From assembly GCA_902574035.1 (NCBI GenBank), contig CACGMC010000004.1:39903-103902 (forward strand): a stretch of 64,000 nucleotides of DNA, in the 5' to 3' direction. A model generated the notes under the pieces. That model searched no databases. It saw nothing but the letters and a program-made list of their open reading frames with translations, and was not told the origin of the DNA. A program made the position numbers and the translations under genes. Of this stretch, positions 8,615 to 18,014 are shown piece after piece. This DNA is from an uncultured Pelagibacteraceae bacterium (GTDB lineage: Bacteria > Pseudomonadota > Alphaproteobacteria > Pelagibacterales > Pelagibacteraceae). The stretch's first letter is position 1; each line of letters begins with the position of its first letter.

Positions 8615-11013
8615 TATGATCTGATATTCCCGCCAGTTTTATTTTCTACTTCTTTTATGATTTTTTCACTAATTTGATTCAAGTCATTATCAGAAAGAGT
8701 TCTGTCCTCTGCTTGCAATGAAACATTTATTGCTATAGATTTTTTTTCAGGTGGCAAATTTCCGCCTTCAAAGACATCAAATATGTTTACTGATTTAATG
8801 TTTCTATCTAGATCTTTTATAATCTTATTTAGTTTACCTACTTGATAATTTTTATTAATTACAAAAGCAAAATCTCTCTCTGAAATTTGAAAATCTGAAA
8901 ATTTAAAGTTTTCTTTTAAGATTCTCATCTTTTTATTTGGTTGAGGAATATTGTCTAAAAAAATTTCAAATCCATATATATTTTTTTCTTTGTAATCTAA
9001 TTTAGAAATGATTGTTGGATGTATTTCTCCAAATTGAGCTAGTAAAATTCCGTTGTTTGTTTTAAAATTTACAGAGCCTGATCTACCTGGATGGTAACAG
9101 TTTTTTGATTTGTCACTTACTATTAAGTGATCTTCATTAATTCCCATTTCAATTAAAGTTTTTATTACATCAGTCTTCATGTCAAAAATATCTACATTCC
9201 TAGTTTTTTCAGACCAGCTTTTTTTATTTATTTGTCCAGATTTAACTGCTCCAATTACGGTTTGCTGTTCTCCTGGTTTTTTTCCATAAAAAACTGGTCC
9301 TATTTCAAATAAAGAAATGTCTTGAAATCCTCTGTCATGGTTTTTCTTCAAATAAAAAAGTAGATTTGAAAATATTGACCTTCTTAATACATTTAAATCG
9401 TTAGAAATTGGATTAATTATAAAAATTGGATTTGTACTGTCATTAGTTAAATCGTCAATTTTTTTATCCGTGAATGACCAGGTTACGGCTTCATGATAGC
9501 CTTTATTGGAAATAGATCGTTGACCTAGGTGGAATAATTTTTGTTGGTAGTTAAGTGTTTCTTTATTTCTCGCTTTTTCAGGTTCTACAAGATTTATCTT
9601 ATCAAATCCTTTTATTCTTATTAGCTCCTCTATTAAGTCTATTTCTTGACTGACATCTGGTCTCCATGTTGGGACATGAACTTTAAGAATTTTTTTACCA
9701 GATTTAGTCGAAAAACCGAGAGAATTTAATATTTTTTTTGTTTCACTTTCTGTTATCGCAAAGCCTATAGTTTTTTTAAATTTACCTACCTCAAGATCTA
9801 TTGAGCTACTTTTATATTCTTTTTTTCCCGAAATATTAAACTTACTTGCCTCCCCTCCACAGATTTTTAAAATTAAATCTGTAGCAGTTTTTAAGCCATC
9901 TATCATTGAGTTAGGATCTATTCCCCTTTCAAATCTATATTTAGCATCGGTCTCGAGTCCTAGCAGTTTTGAAGTTTTTCTTATTGATGATGGAAGAAAA
10001 TAAGCAGACTCTAATAAAATATTTTTTGTCTCGATTTCTGTTCCAGATCTTGTTCCACCAATAACACCTCCTAGGCCTAGCACTCCACTTTTATCAGCAA
10101 TAACGCACATATCTTTTTGAAGGGTATATTTTTTATCATCAAGGGCCATAAAACTTTCACCCTTTTTTGAGTTTCTGACAATGATTTCTTTGTCGATCTT
10201 ATCAGCATCATAAGCGTGTAAAGGCCTGTTTAAATCAAACATAACGTAATTAGTGATATCCACTACTGCAGAAATAGGTTTAAGACCTAAAGAATAAATT
10301 TTATCTTTCAGCCATTTAGGGCTTTCTTGGTTTTTTATTCCTGTGATTAAACAACTTCCAAAAGCTAGGCAACCTTGATTTTTTTCTTTGATTATTGAAA
10401 TTTTGATATTCTGATTTTTTTTTTGATTAATCTTTTTTTTTTTAAGATCTAATAGTCTTCCTAATCCAGCAGCTGCTAAATCTCGAGCAATTCCTCTTAT
10501 TCCTAAACAATCTGGGCGGTTAGGAGTAATGGATAAATCAATAACTTTTTCATTTGAACTTTTAAAAAAACTTTTACCTATTTTATTAGACATATTTTTA
10601 AGTTCTATAATCCCCGCACTCTCCTCTGATAAATTAAGTTCACTCTCAGAACAAAGCATCCCTCTTGACTCTACACCTCTGATTTTAGCTATTTTAAGTT
10701 TTATTTTTGATTTGGGTATTGTAGCTCCGGGTGGAGCATAAACAGTCATCAAACCATCTCTTGCATTATCTGCGCCACAGACAACTTTAATAACCGATGA
10801 TCCACCTATTGTCACATCACAAAGCTTTAGTTTATCTGCATTCGGGTGCTTTTCGGTTTTTAATATTTTTGCAATTTTAAATTCTGACATATTACTAGAA
10901 CCCTCTTTAATGCCTTCGACTTCTAAGCCAATATTTGTCAGTTTTTCTATTATTTCATTTATACTAGCTTTTGTATTTAAATGATTTTTTAACCAAGATA
11001 ATGTAAGGATCAT
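8614..11013 (-). CDS. pheT: Phenylalanine-tRNA ligase beta subunit
   Basis: 799 aa, full length. An N-terminal EMAP/tRNA-binding domain ([25 protein letters not shown]), B3/B4 editing domain, B5 domain and a C-terminal anticodon-binding FDX-ACB domain ([15 protein letters not shown]) are visible in order. With PheS it charges tRNA-Phe as an alpha2beta2 enzyme. It overlaps pheS by 4 nt (ATGA) and lepA by 1 nt. Confidence 0.98.
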   Translation of the reverse strand: MILTLSWLKNHLNTKASINEIIEKLTNIGLEVEGIKEGSSNMSEFKIAKILKTEKHPNADKLKLCDVTIGGSSVIKVVCGADNARDGLMTVYAPPGATIPKSKIKLKIAKIRGVESRGMLCSESELNLSEESAGIIELKNMSNKIGKSFFKSSNEKVIDLSITPNRPDCLGIRGIARDLAAAGLGRLLDLKKKKINQKKNQNIKISIIKEKNQGCLAFGSCLITGIKNQESPKWLKDKIYSLGLKPISAVVDITNYVMFDLNRPLHAYDADKIDKEIIVRNSKKGESFMALDDKKYTLQKDMCVIADKSGVLGLGGVIGGTRSGTEIETKNILLESAYFLPSSIRKTSKLLGLETDAKYRFERGIDPNSMIDGLKTATDLILKICGGEASKFNISGKKEYKSSSIDLEVGKFKKTIGFAITESETKKILNSLGFSTKSGKKILKVHVPTWRPDVSQEIDLIEELIRIKGFDKINLVEPEKARNKETLNYQQKLFHLGQRSISNKGYHEAVTWSFTDKKIDDLTNDSTNPIFIINPISNDLNVLRRSIFSNLLFYLKKNHDRGFQDISLFEIGPVFYGKKPGEQQTVIGAVKSGQINKKSWSEKTRNVDIFDMKTDVIKTLIEMGINEDHLIVSDKSKNCYHPGRSGSVNFKTNNGILLAQFGEIHPTIISKLDYKEKNIYGFEIFLDNIPQPNKKMRILKENFKFSDFQISERDFAFVINKNYQVGKLNKIIKDLDRNIKSVNIFDVFEGGNLPPEKKSIAINVSLQAEDRTLSDNDLNQISEKIIKEVENKTGGNIRS

Positions 11014-12077
11014 CTGCTCAATCCTCTATAGTTAGTTGGAACATCCAACGGGTCAAAACCGAAATGATTAAGCCATCTGTAATCAGTTTCAAAAAATGCC
11101 CTTAAATCATTTATTCCATATTTGAGCATAGCAAGACGATCAATACCCATCCCAAAAGCAAAGCCTTGATATTTTTTTGGGTCAACTTTAGTATTTTTTA
11201 AAACATTAGGATGAACCATTCCACAACCTAAAATCTCCAACCATTTATCGCCCTCTCCAATAATAATTTTACCATTCTCAATTTTATAGCCAATATCTAC
11301 CTCAGCAGATGGTTCTGTAAATGGAAAATGGCTAGGCCTAAATCTCATTTTAATTTTCTTAACCTCAAAAAACTCTCTTATAAAATAATTTAGACATCCC
11401 TTGAGATGGCCCATAGTTATATTTTTATCTATGTGCAAACCTTCTAATTGGTGAAACATTGGAGCGTGAGTTTGATCGCTGTCGCATCTATATGTTCTAC
11501 CCGGCACGATAATTTTAAATGGTGGTTTACCATTAAGCATGGTTCTTATTTGAACAGGAGAAGTGTGTGTTCTCAATAATATTTTTTTATCTTTATCAAG
11601 ATAAAAAGTATCATGCATATCTCTTGCAGGATGATCTTCGGGTGTATTTAAAGCTGTAAAATTATTATTTTCAGTTTCTACATCAGGGCCCTCAGCAACA
11701 GAAAAGCCTACCTCAGAAAAAATGGAAGAAATTTCGTCAATAACTTGAGAAACAGGATGAATTTTACCTTGTTGGATAGATCTAATTGGTAAAGTAATAT
11801 CTATTTTTTCATTTTTAAGTTTCTGATTTATCTCAAGATTTTCAAAATCTTTAAATTTTTTTTCTATATAGGATGTTAAATGGTCTTTAATTTTATTTAA
11901 TTCTTTTGCAAAATTTTTTCTCTCCTCAGGATTAAGTGAACCCATTTTTTTAAATTGTAAAGAAATAGAACCATTTTTTCCGAAAAATTCTGATTTTAAA
12001 TTTTGTAGGTCTTCTTTATTTTTAATCTGAGAAAATTTTGTCTCAAAACTATTTAAAATATTATTTAAATCACTCAT
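11010..12077 (-). CDS. pheS: Phenylalanine-tRNA ligase alpha subunit
   Basis: 355 aa. An N-terminal coiled-coil tRNA-binding arm (first 90 residues, Lys/Glu rich) is followed by the class II catalytic core: motif 2 region ([14 protein letters not shown]), [17 protein letters not shown] and motif 3 [18 protein letters not shown]. It is the catalytic subunit that activates phenylalanine. Located 46 nt after rplT and overlapping pheT, in the usual rpmI-rplT-pheST order. Confidence 0.98.
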   Translation of the reverse strand: MSDLNNILNSFETKFSQIKNKEDLQNLKSEFFGKNGSISLQFKKMGSLNPEERKNFAKELNKIKDHLTSYIEKKFKDFENLEINQKLKNEKIDITLPIRSIQQGKIHPVSQVIDEISSIFSEVGFSVAEGPDVETENNNFTALNTPEDHPARDMHDTFYLDKDKKILLRTHTSPVQIRTMLNGKPPFKIIVPGRTYRCDSDQTHAPMFHQLEGLHIDKNITMGHLKGCLNYFIREFFEVKKIKMRFRPSHFPFTEPSAEVDIGYKIENGKIIIGEGDKWLEILGCGMVHPNVLKNTKVDPKKYQGFAFGMGIDRLAMLKYGINDLRAFFETDYRWLNHFGFDPLDVPTNYRGLSR

Positions 12078-12123
12078 AAATTTTGATTCTTTTATAATTT
12101 ATAAGATAAATCAAAGACCTTAA

Positions 12124-12480
12124 TTAGTTAAGGGATGATTGAACTTTTTTTACAATAGATTTGAATACTTCAGGGTTGTTATAGGCTAATTCTGCCAATA
12201 CTTTTCTATCTAATTTGATTTTTGACTTAGCTAAACCATTAATAAATCTTGAATATGTTAAACCTTCGGTTCTAACTCCTGCGTTTATTCTCTGTATCCA
12301 TAATGATCTAAAATCTCTTTTTTTTGCTTTTCTGTCTCTATAGGCATATTGCATTGCTTTTTCCATTGCCTGTCTAGCAACACGAATAGTATTTTTTCTT
12401 CTTCCATATTGGCCTTTTACAGCTTTAAAAACTTTTTTGTGTTTTGCTTTACTTATTACTCCACGTTTTGTTCTAGCCAT
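12124..12480 (-). CDS. rplT: 50S ribosomal protein L20
   Basis: 118 aa with the invariant start [20 protein letters not shown] and the conserved [11 protein letters not shown] region. L20 binds 23S rRNA early in large-subunit assembly and in many bacteria represses its own infC-rpmI-rplT operon. It follows rpmI by 1 nt. No L20-type leader structure was identified by eye upstream. Confidence 0.99.
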   Translation of the reverse strand: MARTKRGVISKAKHKKVFKAVKGQYGRRKNTIRVARQAMEKAMQYAYRDRKAKKRDFRSLWIQRINAGVRTEGLTYSRFINGLAKSKIKLDRKVLAELAYNNPEVFKSIVKKVQSSLN

Positions 12481-12481
12481 A

Positions 12482-12688
12482 TTAACCTCTCAAATTATAA
12501 GGCATGTACGATTTGACTATCTTAGAGTCTTGTTTTGACATTATCGTAGTCCCTCTTTGTTTTCTAATTTGATTATTAGTTCTCTTAATCATACCATGTC
12601 TTTTATTAGCTTGAGGCATTTTCACTTTTCCTCTAGCAGTAATTCTAAATCTTTTTTTCGCTGAGCTTTTTGTTTTTAATTTAGGCAT
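12482..12688 (-). CDS. rpmI: 50S ribosomal protein L35
   Basis: 68 aa, starting [20 protein letters not shown], the L35 signature, and rich in basic residues throughout. Large-subunit structural protein. It is 58 nt downstream of infC and directly upstream of rplT, the standard order. Confidence 0.99.
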   Translation of the reverse strand: MPKLKTKSSAKKRFRITARGKVKMPQANKRHGMIKRTNNQIRKQRGTTIMSKQDSKIVKSYMPYNLRG

Positions 12689-12746
12689 AAATTACTCGGG
12701 TTTATATCTATATTACCTTTTTTTTACAAGATGCTAATATTTGAGA

Positions 12747-13292
12747 TTAATTGGGCTGAATTATCATTATCATTTGTCTGCCCTCAAATTTAGGATGTGT
12801 TTCTACCTTGCCAATATCTTTTGTATCTTCAATTATCCTTTTCATAAGATCTTTGCCTAATTCAACATGTTGCATTTCTCTTCCTTTAAACTTTACTGTA
12901 AACTTAACTTTATCACCTTTTGTGATAAATTTTTTTGCATTTTTAATTTTGAAATTATAGTCATGTATCTCCGTTCCTGGTCTAAGTTTAATTTCTTTAA
13001 GAGATACAACTTTTTGCTTTTTCTTTGCTTGGTTAGCTTTTTTTTGTAAATCATATTTATATTTCCCCATATCCATAATCTTGCATACAGGTGGATTAGC
13101 ATTAGGTGAGATTTCGATTAAATCTAAACCTTCATCTCTAGCCATTTGAATGGCTTGTTTTAATTGCATTACTCCTAAATTATTTCCTTCACTTCCAATT
13201 ACTTGAACGTCCAAAGCTTTTATGCGCTCATTTGCTTTTGGCCCCTGAGGTTTACTTCGTCTCTGAAAATAGTTTGGTTTAAAGTTTGACAC
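12747..13292 (-). CDS. infC: Translation initiation factor IF-3 (GTG start)
   Basis: 181 aa. The N-terminal domain carries NERIKALDVQVIGSEGNNLG and the C-terminal domain LKEIKLRPGTEIHDYNFK and KGREMQHVELG. IF-3 prevents subunit joining and checks the start codon-anticodon pair. The only reasonable start is GTG directly after the thrS stop (TAAGTG), as the in-frame codon before it is that stop. Enterobacterial infC uses the very rare AUU for self-control; here the start is a more ordinary non-AUG codon. Confidence 0.97.
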   Translation of the reverse strand: MSNFKPNYFQRRSKPQGPKANERIKALDVQVIGSEGNNLGVMQLKQAIQMARDEGLDLIEISPNANPPVCKIMDMGKYKYDLQKKANQAKKKQKVVSLKEIKLRPGTEIHDYNFKIKNAKKFITKGDKVKFTVKFKGREMQHVELGKDLMKRIIEDTKDIGKVETHPKFEGRQMIMIIQPN

Positions 13293-15212
13293 TTAATGAA
13301 TTGGCATCTTATTAGATTTAATAATACGTTTTATAAGCAAATCTCTTTTAATTGTCTCTTGTTTATCAGATCCCAGGGTTCTTACTGTAACGGTCTTGTC
13401 TTTTTCTTCTTTTTTTCCACACACTAATATCATTGGTACTTTTGCCAAAGAATGTTCTCTGATTTTATAACTAATTTTTTGATTTCTTAAATCCACCTCA
13501 CATTTTATACTCTCTTTAAATAAATCTTCAAATAATTTTTTTGCATAATTATTATTGTCTTCTGCTATAGAACATACTACTGCTTGTGAAGGTGATAGCC
13601 AAAATGGAAGTTTGCCTGCGTAATTTTCAATTAAAATACCTATAAATCTTTCAAGAGAGCCAAATAAAGCTCTATGTAACATTACTGGAACTTGTTTTTC
13701 TCCTGACTTATTAACATAGGAGGCACCTAATCTACCTGGTAAATTTAAATCGACTTGCAAAGTTCCGCATTGCCAGTCCCTGCCTATTGCATCTTGTAAA
13801 ACAAACTCAATTTTTGGTCCATAGAATGCTCCCTCACCTTTGTTAATTGAATACTCTAATTTAGATTTTTTAATTGCAGTTAATAATGCTGCTTCTGATT
13901 TATCCCAAATTTTATCGTCTCCAACTCTCTTTGTAGGTCGATCAGAATATTTTAGTATTACTTTTTTAAAGCCAAGATTTTTATAAATATCTATTATTAA
14001 ATTTGTAACACTTAAACATTCTTGAGTTATCTGATCCTCTGTGCAAAAAATATGTGCATCATCTTGAGTAAATGCTCTTACTCTTAGCAGTCCATGCAAA
14101 GCTCCTGAGGGTTCGTATCTATGAACCTTTCCAAACTCAGAGAGTTTTAATGGAAGGTCGCGATAACTTTTAAGACCTTGATTAAATATTTGAACACATC
14201 CCGGGCAATTCATTGGTTTAATTGCAAAAACTTTTTCATCTGGGGTTTCTGAAGTATACATATGTTCTGCAAACTTTTCCCAATGACCGGATTTTTCCCA
14301 TAGAGTTTTGTCTAACAATTCGGGTGTATTGATCTCTTTGTAACCATCGAGTCTTTGTCTAAATCTCATATACTCAACAAGTCTTTGAAATAAAATCCAT
14401 CCCTTTTCATGCCAAAATACTGATCCTGGACTTTCCTCTCTAAAATGAAATAGATCCATTTCTTTACCTAGTTTTCTATGATCCCTTTTTTCAGCCTCTT
14501 CTAGCCTATCTAAATATAATTTTAATTGATCTTTGTTGCTCCAACAAGTTCCGTATATTCTTTGTAACATTTCATTATTAGAGTCCCCTCTCCAATATGC
14601 GCCTGAAACTTTAGTTAACTTGAAAGCTTTTCCGATTTTGCCAGATGAAGACAAATGTGGGCCTCTACATAAATCGTACCAAGTATCTCCGTGATGATAA
14701 ATGGAAAGTTCCTCTCCTTTAGGAATACTCTCAATTATTTCAGCTTTGTATTTTTCTCCAATTTTTTTAAAATGTTTGATTGCTTTTTCTCTTTCCCAAA
14801 CTTCTCTTCTAGTTTTGACATTTCTGTCAATTATTTCTGACATTTTTTTTTCAATTTTTTCTAAATCCTCAGAAGTGAAAGGTTCCTTTCTTGCGAAATC
14901 ATAATAAAATCCATTTTCAATTACTGGTCCAATTGTTACTTGTGTTCCAGGGAAAAGTTCTTGAACAGACATAGCCATAATATGTGCAGCATCATGTCTA
15001 AGAACATCTAAACCATCTTTGTCATCTGCAGTAATTATCTTAACTTTAGAATTTTTCGTAATTTCAAAACTTAAATCTTTTAGATTTCCATCAACTTCCA
15101 TTATAAGTGCTTTTTTCTCAAGAGATTTACTTATTTTCTTGATTAAATCGAAGCCATTAATCTTTTCATCGAAGGGAATTTTTTTTCCATCTAAGAGCTG
15201 AATATTTGGCAT
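13293..15212 (-). CDS. thrS: Threonine-tRNA ligase
   Basis: 639 aa, full length. Domains in order: TGS (residues 1-60), editing/second additional domain with HDAAHIM zinc-like motif near 75, class II catalytic core with the zinc ligand in KPMNCPGCVQIF near 335, and C-terminal anticodon-binding domain. It charges tRNA-Thr and clears mischarged Ser-tRNA. It overlaps the upstream glycosyltransferase stop by 1 nt and abuts infC, giving the usual thrS-infC-rpmI-rplT order. Confidence 0.98.
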   Translation of the reverse strand: MPNIQLLDGKKIPFDEKINGFDLIKKISKSLEKKALIMEVDGNLKDLSFEITKNSKVKIITADDKDGLDVLRHDAAHIMAMSVQELFPGTQVTIGPVIENGFYYDFARKEPFTSEDLEKIEKKMSEIIDRNVKTRREVWEREKAIKHFKKIGEKYKAEIIESIPKGEELSIYHHGDTWYDLCRGPHLSSSGKIGKAFKLTKVSGAYWRGDSNNEMLQRIYGTCWSNKDQLKLYLDRLEEAEKRDHRKLGKEMDLFHFREESPGSVFWHEKGWILFQRLVEYMRFRQRLDGYKEINTPELLDKTLWEKSGHWEKFAEHMYTSETPDEKVFAIKPMNCPGCVQIFNQGLKSYRDLPLKLSEFGKVHRYEPSGALHGLLRVRAFTQDDAHIFCTEDQITQECLSVTNLIIDIYKNLGFKKVILKYSDRPTKRVGDDKIWDKSEAALLTAIKKSKLEYSINKGEGAFYGPKIEFVLQDAIGRDWQCGTLQVDLNLPGRLGASYVNKSGEKQVPVMLHRALFGSLERFIGILIENYAGKLPFWLSPSQAVVCSIAEDNNNYAKKLFEDLFKESIKCEVDLRNQKISYKIREHSLAKVPMILVCGKKEEKDKTVTVRTLGSDKQETIKRDLLIKRIIKSNKMPIH

Positions 15213-16369
15213 TATTTATTTAGAAGCTTTTTATATTCATTAAATGTACTTTGACACATTTTTTCAACATCAAATTTTTTTACTATGTTTTTTCTACCTT
15301 CAACTCCCATTATATTCAATGCCAATTTATCTGTTTCCATAAAAGAATTAATATTTTTAGCTAATTCTCGAGGATCGTCAAACTTATAAAGAATTCCTGT
15401 TTTGTTATTCAGAACTGTTTCCATAGATCCTCCTAATTTAGTTGCAATTATAGGCTTTTGCATAGCTTGGGCCTCTACGGCTACTCTCCCAAAAGCTTCT
15501 GGTTCAATTGAGCTTGAAACTACAATATCAGCCAGCGCATAAGCTAAGGGCATCTCTTTACAGTGCTCTGCGAATATTATTTTCTTATTAATGTTATACC
15601 TGTCTATTAAGCTTTGAAGTTTTTTTTTATATACATTTCTTCCTTGATCTGATCCCAAAATTATAGCTTGAAATTTATCATTTTTATAATCTTCAATTAA
15701 GATGTTTAAAGCTTCAATGAAATTAAGTTGTCCTTTCCAATTAGTTAATCTTCCAGGCAAAAGAATTTTAAATTTGTCATCTTCGATTGACCAATCTTTT
15801 TTTAGTCTTAAGAGCTTAATATCAGATATATTCTTAGGATCATAGTAATGTAAATTTATTCCCCTAAAGATAACCAACAGTTTATTTTTTGGATTTAAAT
15901 AGTTTTTGTAATTTTCATTTATATGGTTAAATATAAAATTTGATCCTGCAATCGTTAATTTTGATTTTACCATCACACTATTGTAGAATTTTTTAAATCT
16001 ATTTTTAAAATTATAAGTGCCGTGAAACGTCGTAACAAATTTTCTTCTAGTAAAGAATGTTGACCAATAACAGGACCATGCAGGTGCCCTGCTCCTGGCA
16101 TGAACGATATCAATTCTATAAATAATCTGTAATAAAATTAAAGCCAGTGCATTAAATACTAAAGCGAATGGGTTCTTAAGATGAACTGGAAGTTTAATAA
16201 TTTTTACTTTTTTTCTTCTGACGTATTTAATCAAAGGTCCTCCACTTGTTACAATTATTGATTTGCAATCTTTTTCTGCTAAAAAGTGTGCTAAATCATA
16301 ACAGCCAGTCTCAGCACCTCCGTACCCTAGTTTTGGTATTACTTGCATTACTTTAAAATTAGAAGCCAT
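15212..16369 (-). CDS. Glycosyltransferase family 4, LPS-type
   Basis: 385 aa GT-B enzyme. The N-terminal KVMQVIPKLGYGGAETGCYDL holds the GGAE acceptor-side motif; the C-terminal half has ILLPGRLTNWKGQLNFIEAL near residue 200 and the donor-site SSIEPEAFGRVAVEAQA near 290. Such enzymes extend LPS core or other envelope glycans at the cytoplasmic face. It is the first gene of the long minus-strand run and is coupled to thrS (TAATG). Sugar specificity unknown. Confidence 0.85.
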   Translation of the reverse strand: MASNFKVMQVIPKLGYGGAETGCYDLAHFLAEKDCKSIIVTSGGPLIKYVRRKKVKIIKLPVHLKNPFALVFNALALILLQIIYRIDIVHARSRAPAWSCYWSTFFTRRKFVTTFHGTYNFKNRFKKFYNSVMVKSKLTIAGSNFIFNHINENYKNYLNPKNKLLVIFRGINLHYYDPKNISDIKLLRLKKDWSIEDDKFKILLPGRLTNWKGQLNFIEALNILIEDYKNDKFQAIILGSDQGRNVYKKKLQSLIDRYNINKKIIFAEHCKEMPLAYALADIVVSSSIEPEAFGRVAVEAQAMQKPIIATKLGGSMETVLNNKTGILYKFDDPRELAKNINSFMETDKLALNIMGVEGRKNIVKKFDVEKMCQSTFNEYKKLLNK

Positions 16370-16407
16370 ATGTTAAGATAATATATTATCAACTTTGACA
16401 ACATAAT

Positions 16408-17172
16408 ATGAAAAAATTTAGATACTACAATATCTCCAGACATAGAAAGCTTAGATATTCAACCAATAATTTTGATAAAAATCCTTTCATTGTTTTTTTG
16501 CCAGGATTTATGTCAGATATTGAAGGGAAAAAACCAAATTCTTTTCGTTCATTTGCTAATAAAAACCAAATTGGTTTTTTAGCAATTGAATATTCCGGTC
16601 ATGGAAAATCATCAGGAAAATTTATTGAAGGAAACATAAGTTTATGGACTGATGATGCTAAAAAATTAATTAAAAAAATTGTTAAGAAAAATAAATTTTT
16701 AATAATTGGTTCTAGTATGGGGGCATGGATAGCACTTAACCAATTTAAATTTTTTAAACATCAAATTGTTGGTATGTTAGGAATTGGCTCAGCTCCGGAA
16801 TTTTTAGATAGGTTGATGTGGAAGAAATTTCCAAAAAAGATAAAAAATGAGATAATTAAAAAGGGTATAACTACAATCAATCATGGAGATAAAACAAAAT
16901 ATCAATATCCTATTTCACATCAATTAATTAAAGATGGAAGAAAAAATAAAGTTTTTTCAAAAAAAATATTTGAGAAAATTCAGATCTGTATGTTTCATGG
17001 AAAAAAAGACGAAGTAGTTCCGGTTTTTTTTTCAAGAAAAGTTTTATCAATTTTTAAAAAAGCAAAAAAAAAATTGGTTATTATTAAAAATGGAGATCAT
17101 AGTCTCTCAGACACAAAATCTCTAAAAAAAATGAAGAATGAGTTATCAAGAATTGTTAAAAATATTTCTTAA
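16408..17172 (+). CDS. Alpha/beta hydrolase
   Basis: 254 aa. FLPGFMSDIEGKKPNSF gives the oxyanion region, IGSSMGAWIAL near residue 109 is the nucleophile elbow (Ser in GSSMG), MFHGKKDEVVP supplies the acid and KNGDHSLS the catalytic His. No signal peptide, so probably a cytoplasmic esterase or thioesterase of unknown substrate. Divergent from the glycosyltransferase gene at 16369. Its last 27 nt overlap the convergent SDR-like gene. Confidence 0.8.
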   Translation: MKKFRYYNISRHRKLRYSTNNFDKNPFIVFLPGFMSDIEGKKPNSFRSFANKNQIGFLAIEYSGHGKSSGKFIEGNISLWTDDAKKLIKKIVKKNKFLIIGSSMGAWIALNQFKFFKHQIVGMLGIGSAPEFLDRLMWKKFPKKIKNEIIKKGITTINHGDKTKYQYPISHQLIKDGRKNKVFSKKIFEKIQICMFHGKKDEVVPVFFSRKVLSIFKKAKKKLVIIKNGDHSLSDTKSLKKMKNELSRIVKNIS

Positions 17173-18012
17173 TCCTTCTTTATAAGAAGGATATTTCAAT
17201 TTAATGAGTAATTTATTTTTCATTTTTTTATTACTCACTTTTTTCGAGTCTTTATAAAATTCTTTTATCATTTTATTTTTAAAATTGGATATAGGCATCG
17301 GTCTTAAATTTTTGATTTTTAAAAGTTTTGCAGCAAAATTAGCTACTTCTATATTTGTTGCTGGCTTATCATCAGATGCGTTTAGTATAAGACAATTTTT
17401 TTTTGAATAAAACATCTTTTTAATAATTTGTGCTAAATCTTCTATTCTTATTCTTGAAAAATATTTTTTCTCTTTAACATAAATGCTTTTTTTGGAAATT
17501 TTTTTTAGTACGTTACTCTCTTTTGAATAAATTCCTGAAACACGTAGAATATTTATATCAAGCTGGTATAGATTTCTAAATTTAATCCAAGATTTTTCAA
17601 CAATTTTTCTACCTAAACCAAATTTAGTATTTCCCTTCAGTTTTGAATTTTCATTAACCCATTTTCCGTTATGATTTCCATAAACACTTGTGGCAGATAG
17701 ATAAATAAGTTTTTTAAACTTTGATTCTTTTAAAAATTTGCTAAAAATTTTTAGAACTAAGTCTTTTTTTTTTTGTGGGGGGATAGATATTAGAATGTAA
17801 TCGGCTTCGGACAATACCTTGATTAATTTTTTGTCGTAAAGCTTATCTTTGAACTTAAAGGATATAAATTTTTTTTTACCAAAAGTCTTTAAAGTTGTTT
17901 TTTTTGTATTAGTAGCACTAAAAGTGAACTTTTTTTTTGATTGCTCTAAATTATTTATAAGATATCTAGCAGTTTGACCAAATCCAAAAAAAAAAAATCT
18001 ATCTTTATTCAT
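17146..18012 (-). CDS. NAD(P)-dependent epimerase/dehydratase-like protein (YeeZ-like)
   Basis: 288 aa Rossmann protein. The start RFFFFGFGQTARYLI is a GxGxxA dinucleotide-binding motif; YLSATSVYGNHNGKWVNE near residue 105 carries the Ser/Thr-Tyr region typical of atypical extended SDRs of the YeeZ type. Substrate unknown. It lies 2 nt downstream of gltB and is probably read from the glt transcript. Its 3' end overlaps the convergent hydrolase by 27 nt. Unusually rich in Lys and Phe even for this genome. Confidence 0.72.
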   Translation of the reverse strand: MNKDRFFFFGFGQTARYLINNLEQSKKKFTFSATNTKKTTLKTFGKKKFISFKFKDKLYDKKLIKVLSEADYILISIPPQKKKDLVLKIFSKFLKESKFKKLIYLSATSVYGNHNGKWVNENSKLKGNTKFGLGRKIVEKSWIKFRNLYQLDINILRVSGIYSKESNVLKKISKKSIYVKEKKYFSRIRIEDLAQIIKKMFYSKKNCLILNASDDKPATNIEVANFAAKLLKIKNLRPMPISNFKNKMIKEFYKDSKKVSNKKMKNKLLIKLKYPSYKEGLRNIFNNS

Positions 18013-18014
18013 TT

